64,000 nucleotides of DNA, taken from contig CAMRHE010000360.1 of NCBI GenBank assembly GCA_947044405.1, positions 1,508,001 to 1,572,000 on the forward strand. The letters run 5' to 3'. The stretch's first letter is position 1, and each line of letters begins with the position of its first letter. Below are positions 10,859 through 21,792 of the stretch, one piece after another. The notes beneath the pieces are model-generated. The model did not search any database. It saw only the letters and a program-made list of their open reading frames with translations, and had not been told where the DNA came from. A program made the translations under genes and the position numbers. Source of the DNA: Leptodactylus fallax. Lineage: Eukaryota > Chordata > Amphibia > Anura > Leptodactylidae.

Positions 10859-11835
10859 TGTGAACCGAGAGCAAGGCAGGTAGTTTGGACTCCGCAACCA
10901 GAAATGAACGCACACGCGGTAGTTCAAGAAAAAAATATATATTTACTATAAGTTAATAAAGGCTAGTTAAAGGTAAAATGACAGGGCTAAAGACAAGCAA
11001 AATATACAATATAGCATGAACAATTTCAAGGCAAATTCTGCAATGGTTTCTACTTTTACTCTGTCCACTTCTGCAGTATGGACACTGAATGAACAATATA
11101 CTCAAAACTATCCCTAACTGACCCTGACTTCACATTTGGGTGCACCCCCTTTTCCCCAGTGGTCCAGGTGGACCGCTTACAGTCCGTAGAAGCGCGCGGT
11201 GGGGCCCAAAGTCGGTCCTTTCTTTTATAGTGAAGCGTCCTCTCCTCACGGTTATCAGGATCTTGGGAGAAATGAAGTCCTCTTTAACAGACAGGGAAAC
11301 CAACTGAATGCAATGTAATCCAACAGCAGATTCCACTCAGCACACTGACAGTCCTGCCGAATCCATACACTGAGCTGGGATGTAAGCCGGGATTTAGCAG
11401 GTGCCGTCCAGTACATCAACAGCACTGCGAGTCTCTATCTGTGGTATCCATATACACAGTCACAATGTCAGTCTCACTGATCAGCCACTGAGCACAGTTC
11501 CTTTCACGTGGACTCACTAGTCCTGTTGTCTCTTTACACTCTGTTTGTCTCTGGACCAAGATACAGCTTAGCTGTACAGAAAAATCTCCACACCAGTTCA
11601 ATACAACACTTGCCAAGATGGCTGCTGCTCTCTGTCTCGTCACTTCCTGCTTCTCTGCTCACACTCTGTCTGCAGAACAGGCAAGCTGACATAAAAGGGG
11701 GGGGGGTCTCACTCCAGCATCATGTCACAATTACAATGGCTGCTGTCTTAAAGGAACAGAATCACAGAAATACATTCAACATTAACAGTTTATACAGACA
11801 AATGAAGCTTAAGACAACATTGGCTGTCTCTTACA
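10859..11835 (-). repeat. Gypsy 3' LTR
   Basis: 977 bp, TGTAAGAGAC...GGTTCACA on the minus strand, with the same sequence as 17049-18025 except one base seen. It contains a TATA box (CTATAAAAG, about 11222-11230). Confidence 0.95.
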
Positions 11836-11850
11836 TATTCCCCCCCACTT
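11836..11850 (-). promoter_or_regulatory. Gypsy polypurine tract
   Basis: AAAGTGGGGGGGAATA immediately precedes the 3' LTR on the minus strand and overlaps the end of pol; plus-strand primer site. Confidence 0.8.
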
Positions 11851-14696
11851 TAAGATTGGCAGTCCCTGCCTATGACTGTATATCCAGAGGGTTGTACTTT
11901 TATGCACAGGGTGGTAGCATACCGATGTATGGCAGGCCAAACAAACTCATCCTGCGCATACCGAACAGGGGGAATACCAGCATTTGGCCTAGTGGTCCGT
12001 CTGAGGACCGGTGGTATATTATGGGGTGCTGCAGCTATGGGCTGAGAAGGACCAGCGGATTCCGCACCAGAGGGGGCACAGGCCGGAGATACAGTAGTCA
12101 CAGGTGGAACATCCCCAGGAGCAGGGATCGGCCAACAATCATCCTCCTCGTCGGAGGCCCATTCCGCACCTCCATTCTCTGACTGTGGGAGCTCATTCAC
12201 ATTGGCAGGCCCATCGTGATTTGTCCCTTCAGAATGACACAGGCGCAACATATTTCGGTGAAGTACTCGAACACAATCAGTTCCTTCTTTCTGGACCTGG
12301 TACACTGGCCCATTCGCATACTTGCGGCCAACAACACGATACGGCAAAGCCTCCCATCTGCTTTCCAATTTCCCTTGGGGTTTCTTGACACGAACTAGCA
12401 CCAGGTCGCCTGGTTGCAATGGTGCTTCTTGCACTGGGGTCTTATCAGGATGGGGATGTTCTTGCAGGCGCTGCCGCACCAATCGATGGATCGTCTCAAG
12501 TCTCTGCCGATGCGCCCGCACCCAAGAGGTTGGATCCCTCGGAGGGAACCCATCCACATCATTCAACTGTAATTCTCCTATACTTCGCCCAGACCGCCCA
12601 AAGAGAAGTGTATAAGGAGAGTACCCCGTTGTAGAATGGACCTGATTGTTATAGGCCCACACCATTTCAGACAAGAACTGAGGCCACTGTAACTTCTTGT
12701 CTTCCTCCAGAGTCCGCAGCATCTGTAGCAGAGTTCTGTTGAATCTTTCACAGGCCCCATTTCCCTGAGGGTGGTATGGAGTCGTGTGCGACTTCTTTAT
12801 CCCGTAGATACGTTGAACTTCTTTCATTACGTGTCCCTCAAAGCAGGCGCCCTGGTCGGAGTGGATGAGTTGGGGGCACCCATATACTCGAATGAAATCT
12901 TGGCACAGAGCACGAGCTGCTGACTCAGCTGTCTGGTCCTTGGTGGCGGTTACCACCGCAAATTTGGTGAAGTGATCCACCATTACGAGGCAATACTGGT
13001 GTCCGCTATTGGATGGGCCCACCATTAGATAGTCTATCATGACGATTTCTAAAGGTTCCTGGGTCACGATGGTTTGCAGGGGAGCTCTCTGTTCTATTGC
13101 CTTATGGATCTCACAAGTTCGACAGCTGCGGCATACTTCTTCGACCATTTGACGAAGACCAGGGCAGTAAATCAGTCGCTGTAACCAACAAAAGGTCTTC
13201 TCATGACCAAAATGTCCATTCTTATTATGAGCCTCAACTGCCAAGGAGCGAGCCAGTTCACTAGGCACCACAATTTGGTATCGAATGTCGATCTCAGAAG
13301 GTAAATAGACCTTTCGGCATAGCACTCCATTTTTCATCTCCAACTTTTCCCACTGACTCAAAACAGATAATATCTCACGTGTCAGTCGTTCTCTTTCCTC
13401 TCTACAGGGCTTCTGGCCTTTCTCAACACACTTGATCATCTGCGCCAGCCCCTCATGGGTCTGTTGTATCTGTGCCCATTCCTGTCGTGAGGGACCAAAG
13501 AAAGGAGCCATTTCAGTCCCCTCCATCTCAAACTGATTAGTGGCGGTCAAGGCCTGTGAAAATCTGCTGAAATCGGGCACCTCCACATGCTCCAACTCAT
13601 GATCCACGTCTTCTGTGGGGGTCTGGGCAGTTACCCTAGAAAGTCCGTCAGCATTCTGGTTCTCTGTCTTGGACCGATACTTAATGCGGTAATTGAATGT
13701 AGACATTCGGGCTATCCACCTCTGCTCTAATGCCCCGAGCTTGGCATTTTCCAGGTGAGCTAGTGGGTTGTTGTCAGTCAGTACTAAAACTTCAGCACCG
13801 GTCAAATATTCAGAGAATTTCTCGGTCATGGCCCATACCAGTGCCAACAGCTCCAATTTAAATGAACTATAATTCTCGGGGTTTCTTTCAGAATCTCTCA
13901 AAGACCGGCTGCCGTACGCTATGACCCTCTCCTGGCCATCCTGAAGCTGGGAAAGCACTGCTCCAAGACCATACAGGCTTGCATCTGTATATAGCTGGAA
14001 TGGCAAGTGGTAATCAGCATATGCCAAGATTGGGGCTGTTGTCAGTGCATCCTTCAATGCCTGGAAGGCTTGTTCCTGTTCAGGTCCCCACTTCACGGAC
14101 CGGTTCTTTGGACCACCGGATGTGCCTCGTAGGAGAGCATTAAGTGGTGCTGCTACCTTGGCGAAATCCTTAATAAACCGTCGATAGTAACCGGCTACTC
14201 CAAGGAACGCCCTCACTTCTCGCAGGGTAGTCGGTATCGGCCAATCTTGAACAGCCGCTATCTTGTCTCTTGATGGTCTCACCCCTTCTCCTGATACGCG
14301 GTGACCCAAGTAATCAATTTCAGATTGGAACAACCGACATTTACTGGGTTTCAATTTGAGCCCATGTTCCCGCAATCTTCGAAATACTTGCCCCAACTGG
14401 TGGAGATGGTCTTCAAAGGTCGCAGAATACACTATAATGTCATCCAAGTAGATGAGAGTGAACTCAAAGTTGAAGTCACCGAGACATTTCTCCATCAACC
14501 GCTGAAACGTTCCGGGTGCATTTGTCAACCCGAAGGGCATCCGGTTAAATTCGTATAGTCCCATGGGCAAGATGAATGCCGTCTTCTCCTTGTCTTTTGT
14601 GGCCATCGGCACCTGCCAATACCCACTAGCCAGATCTAGTGAGGAGAAGTACCGGGCTCTCCCTAGCGCTGAGAGGGACTCCTCAATCCGTGGCAA
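11850..14696 (-). pseudogene. Gypsy pol, downstream part: RT, RNase H, integrase
   Basis: 948 codons open from the first Met after the nonsense codon. RT carries the YLDDIIVYS active site (residues 83-91). RNase H starts near LYTDASLYGLGAVL. The integrase has an HHCC zinc finger (GHFGHEKTF and CRSCRTC) and a DDE core (MIDYLMVG, IHSDQGACFEG, NGACERFN), then a GPF/Y-like module (PYRVVGRKYANGPVYQV). No chromodomain is evident in the tail. All catalytic residues are present, so this part looks functional by sequence. It is cut off from the upstream half only by a TGA at 14709-14711. Confidence 0.93.
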
Positions 14697-14708
14697 GGGG
14701 TAGGAATC

Positions 14709-15938
14709 TCATACGGTGCAAGCGTTTAACTTCCGATAGTCTACGCAAAATCGGATGGACCCATCTTTTTTTCTTACTAACACCACAGGAGCCGCCCAGG
14801 GACTCTGGCTTTCTTGGATGATCCCACCCTGTAGCATCTTAGCTAACAGTTCTTTCACTTCCTGATACAACTGTGGAGGAATTTGTCGGTAGCGCTCTCT
14901 AATTGGAGGGGTGTCTCCTGTGGGAATCTCATGGTAGATCCCTGTGGTACATCCAAAATCTTCAGCATACCGTGCAAAGGTGGCTTGGTTCTCCCACAAC
15001 AGCTCATCTACCTTCTGCACCCATTCCAGAGAACATGAACTTACATCCATCTTCATCTGTTCTCGAATTGCACAGCCATTCCATTCAGAGGTGGGTTCCT
15101 CATCTTCTCCCATGGACACAGTTACGGTCCACTCATCCCTTTCAGTCGGCTTCAGCTGCATTGGAGTTACTTTCCTTACTTCCTCCGGAGTCACATAGAT
15201 GTTAGCCAGCAGCCTCCCTGGGGTCAGGTCCACACTCTGGTCCTGAGTGTTTACACATCGAAGTGGTACTCTTCCATTGCGAACTATTGCCAAGGAACGG
15301 GCCACTAGCGGATCAACACCTCCTTCGGCTGCCTGCAGTGGTTCTACCAACACAGCTATGCCCTCTAGTTTCCGACAGGTGCCTACGGGCATGGACACTA
15401 TTGTCTCCCGACTGGGTGGCAGTGTAACTTTTGTATGCAAAGGAACTGAAATTCGAGCCAGAGGACGCTGTGCATCTGAACTTTTCTGTAAGCCACATGT
15501 CCGGATCAGCCGCTGGAAAGCTGTTTGAGTAGGCCGATGGGTGGTGGTTTCTTTCCAATAACCGTGACCTTTCTTTTCAAAGAGGATCTGATCTAATTCT
15601 TTTAACACATTCATCCCCAAAATGACAGGGACCTTTACTTCATGTGACTCCTGTACCACCACAATGCCTTTCCTACCTAGATCTTGGCCACATACCCGGA
15701 CATTCATCCAGGCCACTCCCACGACTGGAACTGGTAACTGGTTAGCTGCGACCACTCGTACAAATGTATGGGGATTATATTTCACATGTTGCCGGAAGTA
15801 CCGTTCATAACAGTCTCTACTCAAGGTCGTTACTTGGGAACCCGTGTCAATCATCCCGGTAACCGGAATACCCTCCATTTCCACCTGTATGACAGGACTT
15901 GCAGCGATCAGGTCATCATCAGGGCATTCTCCCCACAT
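14709..15938 (-). pseudogene. Gypsy pol, upstream part: protease and RT N-terminus
   Basis: 409 codons from [10 protein letters not shown]. The retropepsin active site is [15 protein letters not shown] (D-T-G, about residue 37). The RT fingers begin about residue 330 ([18 protein letters not shown] text) and the frame ends at [13 protein letters not shown] followed by TGA. The next codons continue the same RT domain (DSYPLPRIEE), so the stop is a point nonsense, probably CGA to TGA. Start not certain; the frame is open a little further up with no gag overlap signal identified. Confidence 0.92.
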
Positions 15939-16002
15939 AGTCTCCTTGTCAGTCTCCCCTACTACATGCCCTTCAGCAGCAGGGGACTTCAGTTTAACGG
16001 CG

Positions 16003-17015
16003 GTCTCTCATAAGTTTGTCGCTGCTCTGGACATCTAGCAGCAACGTGGCCCATCCGTCCACACTCCCAGCAGCGTATCCCCCCGTCGTTCTGGCCATCT
16101 GTTTGAGCCCCTTCGGTAAGCCCCTTCGATTTCTCCTGAGCACTGCACTAAATGATTTGGACCCCTTCGGTAGGTCCTATCCTCACCCCTCCAGCGGGGT
16201 GGTGGGTGATTCTGACTTGCTGGGTGTGGATGGCTCACCCTTTCATCTCCAGTCTTCTGGAAGTCTGCAATTTTCATAGACTGCTCATCACAACGAGTGT
16301 GTAAGTGTTCCATTTGTTCTTGCAGTTTCTGCATTACTGTGAGAATTTCTTTAACCGTCCCTTTTTCTACTGTCTCTGAGCCAGAACTAGCCCCCTGTGA
16401 CAAAGTAACTCCAACTGCGGTCTGCGGCCTCGGGACCATACTATTGGCACGGGAGATGGCCTCTACCTGTACATCATGGAATTTAGCATCAGTCTCTCGT
16501 CGTATAAAATCCTGCATAGTCACAGTTAAACTGCCGTCACGTATCCCCAGGACAAACTGGTCACGGAGAGTCCGATCAGGGTTACAGAAGGCTGGCGAAC
16601 CCCCTCTTTCCTTCCTTTGAATATCTCGGAGCAGTTCTTGTAGGGCATTTGCATATTGGGGAAGGCTTTCATTCTCCTGTTGTACCCTCTGGAAGAACCG
16701 AGCCTGCAGAGACCCCAGCAATGCAGTTTCTCCATAGATGGTTTCTAGAATCTGGACTACTTGCTCAAAAGTCTGCCTTTGTTCAAATGGCCTCAGTATC
16801 ACCGTGGTCTTAGCATCCCCTTGTAATGTCAATATTGCTAGCTCTACTAGTACTTCTGGTGCGGTCTGGTACATTCGCTGTATCATTCGTATCTGTTCCA
16901 CCCACATACTCACTGACATATTATTGCCATCAAATTTAGCTAACTGACTCATTATAGCCCCTGCTGGCATTCTTCCTCCAGCACCATTCTCCCGAACGGG
17001 TGCGTCACCGTCCAT
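16003..17015 (-). pseudogene. Gypsy gag (frameshifted at the zinc knuckle)
   Basis: I place the start at the ATG at 17013-17015 (MDGDAPVRENGAGG), just after the PBS, rather than at the earlier in-frame ATG inside the LTR. The capsid-like part reads KFDGNNMSVSMWVEQIRMI and FVLGIRDGSLTVTMQ. The frame runs to 16035 and ends DTLLGVWTDGPRCC. A +1/-1 shifted frame over the same bases gives a CCHC knuckle, CWECGRMGHVAARC, so a single-base change in or before the G run at about 16079-16085 has put the knuckle out of frame. Confidence 0.85.
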
Positions 17016-17027
17016 TCTGGTAAGCGG

Positions 17028-17045
17028 ATCCTGCCGACTACGCCA
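17028..17045 (-). promoter_or_regulatory. Gypsy primer binding site, tRNA-Ser
   Basis: TGGCGTAGTCGGCAGGAT starts 3 bases after the 5' LTR on the minus strand. It is complementary to the 3' end plus CCA of vertebrate tRNA-Ser (…ATCCTGCCGACTACGCCA), from my knowledge of that tRNA. Confidence 0.82.
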
Positions 17046-17048
17046 ATT

Positions 17049-18025
17049 TGTGAACCGAGAGCAAGGCAGGTAGTTTGGACTCCGCAACCAGAAATGAACG
17101 CACACGCGGTAGTTCAAGAAAAAAATATATATTTACTATAAGTTAATAAAGGCTAGTTAAAGGTAAAATGACAGGGCTAAAGACAAGCAAAATATACAAT
17201 ATAGCATGAACAATTTCAAGGCAAATTCTGCAATGGTTTCTACTTTTACTCTGTCCACTTCTGCAGTATGGACACTGAATGAACAATATACTCAAAACTA
17301 TCCCTAACTGACCCTGACTTCACATTTGGGTGCACCCCCTTTTCCCCAGTGGTCCAGGTGGACCGCTTACAGTCCGTAGAAGCGCGCGGTGGGGCCCAAA
17401 GTCGGTCCTTTCTTTTATAGTGAAGCGTCCTCTCCTCACGGTTATCAGGATCTTGGGAGAAATGAAGTCCTCTTTAACAGACAGGGAAACCAACTGAATG
17501 CAATGTAATCCAACAGCAGATTCCACTCAGCACACTGACAGTCCTGCCGAATCCATACACTGAGCTGGGATGTAAGCCGGGATTTAGCAGGTGCCGTCCA
17601 GTACATCAACAGCACTGCGAGTCTCTATCTGTGGTATCCATATACACAGTCACAATGTCAGTCTCACTGATCAGCCACTGAGCACAGTTCCTTTCACGTG
17701 GACTCACTAGTCCTGTTGTCTCTTTACACTCTGTTTGTCTCTGGACCAAGATACAGATTAGCTGTACAGAAAAATCTCCACACCAGTTCAATACAACACT
17801 TGCCAAGATGGCTGCTGCTCTCTGTCTCGTCACTTCCTGCTTCTCTGCTCACACTCTGTCTGCAGAACAGGCAAGCTGACATAAAAGGGGGGGGGGTCTC
17901 ACTCCAGCATCATGTCACAATTACAATGGCTGCTGTCTTAAAGGAACAGAATCACAGAAATACATTCAACATTAACAGTTTATACAGACAAATGAAGCTT
18001 AAGACAACATTGGCTGTCTCTTACA
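17049..18025 (-). repeat. Gypsy 5' LTR
   Basis: 977-bp direct repeat of 10859-11835. TATA box CTATAAAAG at 17412-17420 on the minus strand. It would drive the gag-pol transcript. Confidence 0.95.
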
Positions 18026-18113
18026 CAGTCTTGTTTACAGATCATTCCACCCTCTTGTGCTTTCTGTATACTGTGATATAGAATATAGTGCAAGTTATGT
18101 TTTAACCCTTACA
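18026..18113 (-). repeat. Provirus 3' LTR, proximal part (U3 start)
   Basis: Begins TGTAAGGGTTAAAAC right after a polypurine tract (AAAATGGGGGAAT, 18114-18127). It stops at the gypsy insertion point. Confidence 0.65.
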
Positions 18114-18223
18114 ATTCCCCCATTTTAGGACTTTATTTTTAATCAGTATTCAATGAATACATTCACACTATCTGTGTGCCATCTGTGATGGATTCTCCAT
18201 TGAAAATGTTAAAAATAATGATC

Positions 18224-18662
18224 CTACCTTACATACTGAGTATTGTCCCTCATGAGATTGCATAGCGAAGGAATACATTGGATACAACAACATCCTAATA
18301 TCATAAAAATGATTACACAAATGATTATACCTACGATTTGTCGAAGGTATCCCAAGTCATGTAGGAAAGCTAACAGCCAGTCCCACCATCCTTGGTTGAC
18401 ATCTTGTTTAATACGTGTTACCATTTCCTGCAACTGTTTCAACTTATCATGCACATCTTCTGAATGGTCAGACAAATTAGAACAGCACATTCCTGCAAAA
18501 GTGTTGCACCCATAACCATGTTTAAGCAGTAAATAATCTATAGCCGCTCTATTCTGCAATATTGCTTTTTTATGTGATTGCAAATCTAATACAACATCTT
18601 TAATGATAGCGCTAGTAGTGTTTATATTCTTTACCATAAAGCAAGCAATACGTGATATTATC
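18224..18662 (-). pseudogene. Endogenous retrovirus env, transmembrane (TM) subunit part
   Basis: Open frame of about 145 codons. Landmarks: a heptad region, an immunosuppressive-domain-like LQNRAAIDYLLLKHG, a C-x6-CC motif (CNTFAGMCC) that in gamma-type envelopes links TM to SU, a tryptophan-rich membrane-proximal GWWDWLL, and a hydrophobic anchor (IVGIIICVIIFMILG) with a short cytoplasmic tail. Its upstream half is separated by the 1-kb LTR-like insertion at 18667-19674. This makes the provirus class I (gamma/epsilon-like). Confidence 0.85.
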
Positions 18663-18666
18663 TTAG

Positions 18667-19674
18667 TGTAGCCCTATTTGGGGGGGGGTATGAGTATTAT
18701 CCCTCCCGCAACAGACTCTGGCGCTGACCTGTGTGTATAATGGGACCTGAAGCCTTCGCTGAAGGGAAGAGTGGGAACATATATGAAATATATCAGTGCC
18801 TCCACCCAGGATAGAGCCTCTGTATTACAGGGAGGATCTCTTCCTGGGACTTACCCATGAAGTACAGTTAGTAGCCTTAACAAGGATCACTGTACTAATC
18901 TCACAGTCTGAAGAATACATACAGATACCACATAAGGTTATAACAGTAGCTTTATAAGAATCAACAGGGTAATAATACATACATAAAATATACTCAGAAC
19001 ACAGCAATACTACAACAACCAGCAAGTCCTCAACCGTCTTAGGTTATATACCCGGGTATATATATAGATATATAGCAAGAGTCCAGTGCACAATACCTCC
19101 AGGCAACAGAAGAGATGCAGGGGCCCCTGTGGATGACTGTGGATCCTCGGATTCTTCCAGGAGATGACAGACAGCCGATCAGGAGATGATGATGATGATG
19201 GTGAGATTCTTCACAGGCAGCAAACAGGGCGACGGTGACGGCAGTAGATGCAGGCCTGACTACCCTAACACTGAGTCCTTAACCTGCCAGCTAAACTACT
19301 AGTGCCACCGGGCCTCTAACTAGCTAGTTGGCCTTCGGAAGCCTAACCTATCACTGCCCTGAACTATATATATATATGGATCCCTAACTACAGTTACTAG
19401 CTAGGTCCTGTAAGTATATAGGGGGTAACACATACCTAACTATATACTGTGAAGTAAAGAGGAACAAGTGGCTCTTAGACTCCCCCAGACATAACATGTC
19501 TGTCTCAGCAGCTCTGCTCACATCTCTCCCCCCAGCAGCTCTGCCTCACATGTGTCTGACTCACTGTATTTACAAAACAAAACTTGCACTAAATGCCTGG
19601 GGTCTCTGAAGCCAAACTGCAGGGGCAAAGAAGCCAGATACATTATATACTAGTAGAAATGGCAGTTCCCTACA
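18667..19674. mobile_element. Probable solo LTR inserted in the provirus env
   Basis: 1008 bp starting tgtagccc and ending tccctaca (TG...CA, with short inverted ends), with no coding. Flanks are cttag on the left and ctag on the right, an imperfect 4-5 bp target duplication. The env frames on the two sides are both open and in register once the block is disregarded, which supports insertion. No polypurine tract, primer site or second LTR is seen, so it is best read as a solo LTR. Orientation unknown. Confidence 0.65.
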
Positions 19675-20522
19675 CTAGCATTATATAAAGACAAACCTGG
19701 TACTCCTACCAGTGACACAGCTAGGCTTATGTATTCTGCTTTCGATAAGAGTTTCACATCATAATTACAATCCTCAGGCAGTGGGATAGTACTTCTTTTG
19801 TGTAATATATGTACATGCGATTTCTGTGAACTCTGTTCATATGGTGTGGGTATCATAGTCAATGCTAATCTAGACAAGGCACATATGCCTCCAGTTATAT
19901 TGGCAGGTATATAGGTGTAGCTGCTATTACCACACGCTAGAACCCACCCAGGTGGCAAGGGTACATGTAAATCTAGTGACGGGACAATAAGTGTCCTGTT
20001 ACATTGCATCCTCTTCCCTTCCCTCAGGGTTTGACAATCGTTGTCAGTTCTATTGCAGATTTGTGGAAACTGCCCTTTATTCATTATAGGATTGCAATTA
20101 GGTATTGTTGTTTTATTACATGAAAATTTGAAACACAATTCTGCTCTTGCTACTGCCCCAGTCGATATCTTTACCATACTCTCCTGTAAGTCTGAGTAGG
20201 CAGTGCAGTTCATACAAGCATAATAAGGACTTATCCAGTCTGCATGCACATGGAGATCAGCTTCCTGTAAAAGAGTATCATTTAACTGAAATTTCAACAA
20301 TTTAGTCCATACTGCAACAGAAGTCGGCACTGCAATCAAACAAGTTTCTAACACATTACTGGAATATGCATTTCTCAAACAAAATTCTGTCATGTTTAAT
20401 ACTCGGGCCAAATATAACCACATATTCTCTTTTGTTCTCCATATGTGTTCCTCCAGCTCCCTTACTACCCGATTTGGACTGTCTTTTTTTCCTGTAAAGT
20501 TAAAACCAGGTCCATATTATTA
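19675..20522 (-). pseudogene. Endogenous retrovirus env, surface (SU) subunit part
   Basis: About 280 codons open. Several N-glycosylation sites (e.g. CNRT, YIPANITGG), a C-x-x-C (YYACMNCTAY) as in gamma-type SU, and a basic HKRS cleavage-like site about 45 codons before the insertion. No signal peptide is visible before it, and the frame begins only about 35 bp beyond the pol stop, so the SU N-terminus may be deleted or degenerate. The last codons of the raw ORF (to 19650) belong to the inserted LTR. Confidence 0.8.
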
Positions 20523-20558
20523 AAAGGCATCCAGCAAACATCAGCAAGTGTTGTGTTT

Positions 20559-20840
20559 TCATTTTGATGGTGCTTCAACTTTCTTGCAATGTGAAGCGTG
20601 TATCCAGGTGGGTTTTCCCTCCAATTTTACTGAAGTGGCAGTTGTCAGCAGTACTTGGAAGGGACCGTCATACCTGGGTTCAAGAGACTTCCTAGTGTGT
20701 CTTTTCACGACCACCCAATCACCAGGCTGCAGGCTATGCGTTCCTGAAAAATCAGAAGGGTCTGGAATAGAAGAGAACACTTTTTTATGTGTTTCTCTCA
20801 ATTTCTGGCACAAACTCTGCACATAGCTAGAAATACTCAA
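20559..20840 (-). pseudogene. Endogenous retrovirus integrase C-terminal fragment
   Basis: About 93 codons ending HSLQPGDWVVVKRHTRK ... WIHASHCKKVE. This is the GPY/F-type integrase C-terminus characteristic of gammaretroviruses, where LEPRYDGPFQVLLTT is the core. The frame is closed by a stop just upstream, where the provirus is truncated at about 20850. Confidence 0.87.
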
Positions 20841-20869
20841 AAGCTGAAATTTTCACTTGTCAAAACCTA

Positions 20870-21713
20870 AAATTTTTGTTGCTCTACTACTTATAATGGA
20901 ACAGCGCCACACTTGTCCACAGGCAATGTCTGGTATTGCAGCAATCAAGTGAATGGGGATGGGCTGCAGTACTGAAGCAGCCCATGTACAGACTCTTGTT
21001 ATCTTATCCTTGATAAGCCCTCCTTAAAGTTGTGCTCCCCTCCCCTATAAATGTCCAGTAGAAAGGTATACATGTTGTTAATTGTAGTCATGGTAATTTT
21101 CTTAGCTGTGGTTGTGTTTGTAAGTTATCTGCTCCCTTCTGGTCCTCGGTTGTGTCATGTGACTGACAATCTGACCCTCCAAAAGACACAGCATCTCTTG
21201 TGTGGACAGGAAGATAGTATCTCCATGATGAATGAATGAAGAAACTGACTTCCTGTCCATACATAAGACGTGGTGTCAATTGGAGAGTCTTATCACTGGT
21301 CACATGACACGGCTGAGGACCAGAAAAGAGAGGATAACACACAAATACAGTCCCCATAAGAAGATTACCTCCACTATAATGGACATCCTGTGTCTGCCTA
21401 GAACAGAAAAAATATGGGAAGTAAAGGACTTTTTTTACACCACTCACAGATCTGGTATTGCAACATTAGAGTAAATTAGACAAAGCTGCAATACCAGACA
21501 CAGCCTTTAAACATGAGAGGCGCTGTTTCTAATAAAAAATAAAAAGCCTTTTCTCTAATTCTGGTCCTGCCATAATTTGCACTTGCAACTGGACCAGAAA
21601 TGAGAAATCCTAGAAAACAGAAAGTCATGGACAACATAAAGACCTGTAAGATGTGCAGAAGCCCCAACTCTCTGCCCCCAGAATGCTAAGCGGCACAAGC
21701 TGTGTGTTCTTAC
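20870..21713 (-). other. Copy B intron 1, paralogous to copy C 35560-36740
   Basis: From 20885 on it follows copy C closely (gcgccacacttgtccacaggc; cccttctggtcctc; gaccagaaatgagaaatcctag). The paralogy stops abruptly at about 20870 on the left, exactly where the provirus begins, and copy C exon 2 lies only about 60-90 bp further on. Confidence 0.75.
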
Positions 21714-21770
21714 TTGTTAAGGTGAATGTATCTTCTCCTGGAGCTTTCCTGTATCTCCTGGACGCGCCTG
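21714..21770 (-). pseudogene. gstp1: GSTP copy B exon 1 (5' UTR)
   Basis: Ends CTTAACAA|GTAAG on the minus strand; the last A supplies the first base of the start codon when joined to exon 2 (TGTCTGG). The start at about 21770 is inferred from the TATA box. Nearly identical to copy C exon 1. Confidence 0.75.
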
Positions 21771-21792
21771 TTCTGTGCCTTTCAGTTGTCGG

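Larger units (their letters stand above)
10859..18025 (-). mobile_element. Complete Ty3/gypsy LTR retrotransposon
   Basis: 7167 bp, with two 977-bp LTRs starting TG and ending CA (3' LTR 10859-11835, 5' LTR 17049-18025). On reading the two through I found one difference, c at 11567 against a at 17757. Target duplication cagt. PBS matches tRNA-Ser, and the PPT is next to the 3' LTR. Gag, then protease-RT-RNase H-integrase, on the minus strand. Coding is interrupted by one in-frame TGA in RT and a frame change at the gag zinc knuckle. No env. It is inserted in the 3' LTR of the provirus. Confidence 0.95.
10499..20850 (-). mobile_element. 5'-truncated gammaretrovirus-like provirus with two nested elements
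   Basis: Reading down the minus strand from 20850: integrase C-terminus (20559-20840), env SU (19675-20522), env TM (18224-18662), polypurine tract (18114-18127), and a 3' LTR starting TGTAAGGG at 18113. The LTR resumes on the far side of the gypsy insertion at 10858 and ends in GACA at 10499, about 444 bp in total, with an AATAAA near 10616. Gag, protease, RT and most of integrase are gone. The right edge abuts GSTP intron 1 sequence at about 20870, and exon 2 is missing there. A probable solo LTR interrupts env and a full gypsy element interrupts the 3' LTR. Two sub-elements are therefore younger than the provirus. Confidence 0.8.

Noticed and set aside
11508..12182. 224-aa plus-strand ORF over the gypsy LTR
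   Set aside because: Antisense shadow of the LTR and pol end; the first half recurs at 17698 because it is LTR sequence.
10859..20850. One single retrovirus containing gypsy pol plus env
   Set aside because: The pol is Ty3/gypsy-type with its own LTR pair and target duplication, while the integrase tail and env are gammaretroviral with a different LTR; two elements are nested.
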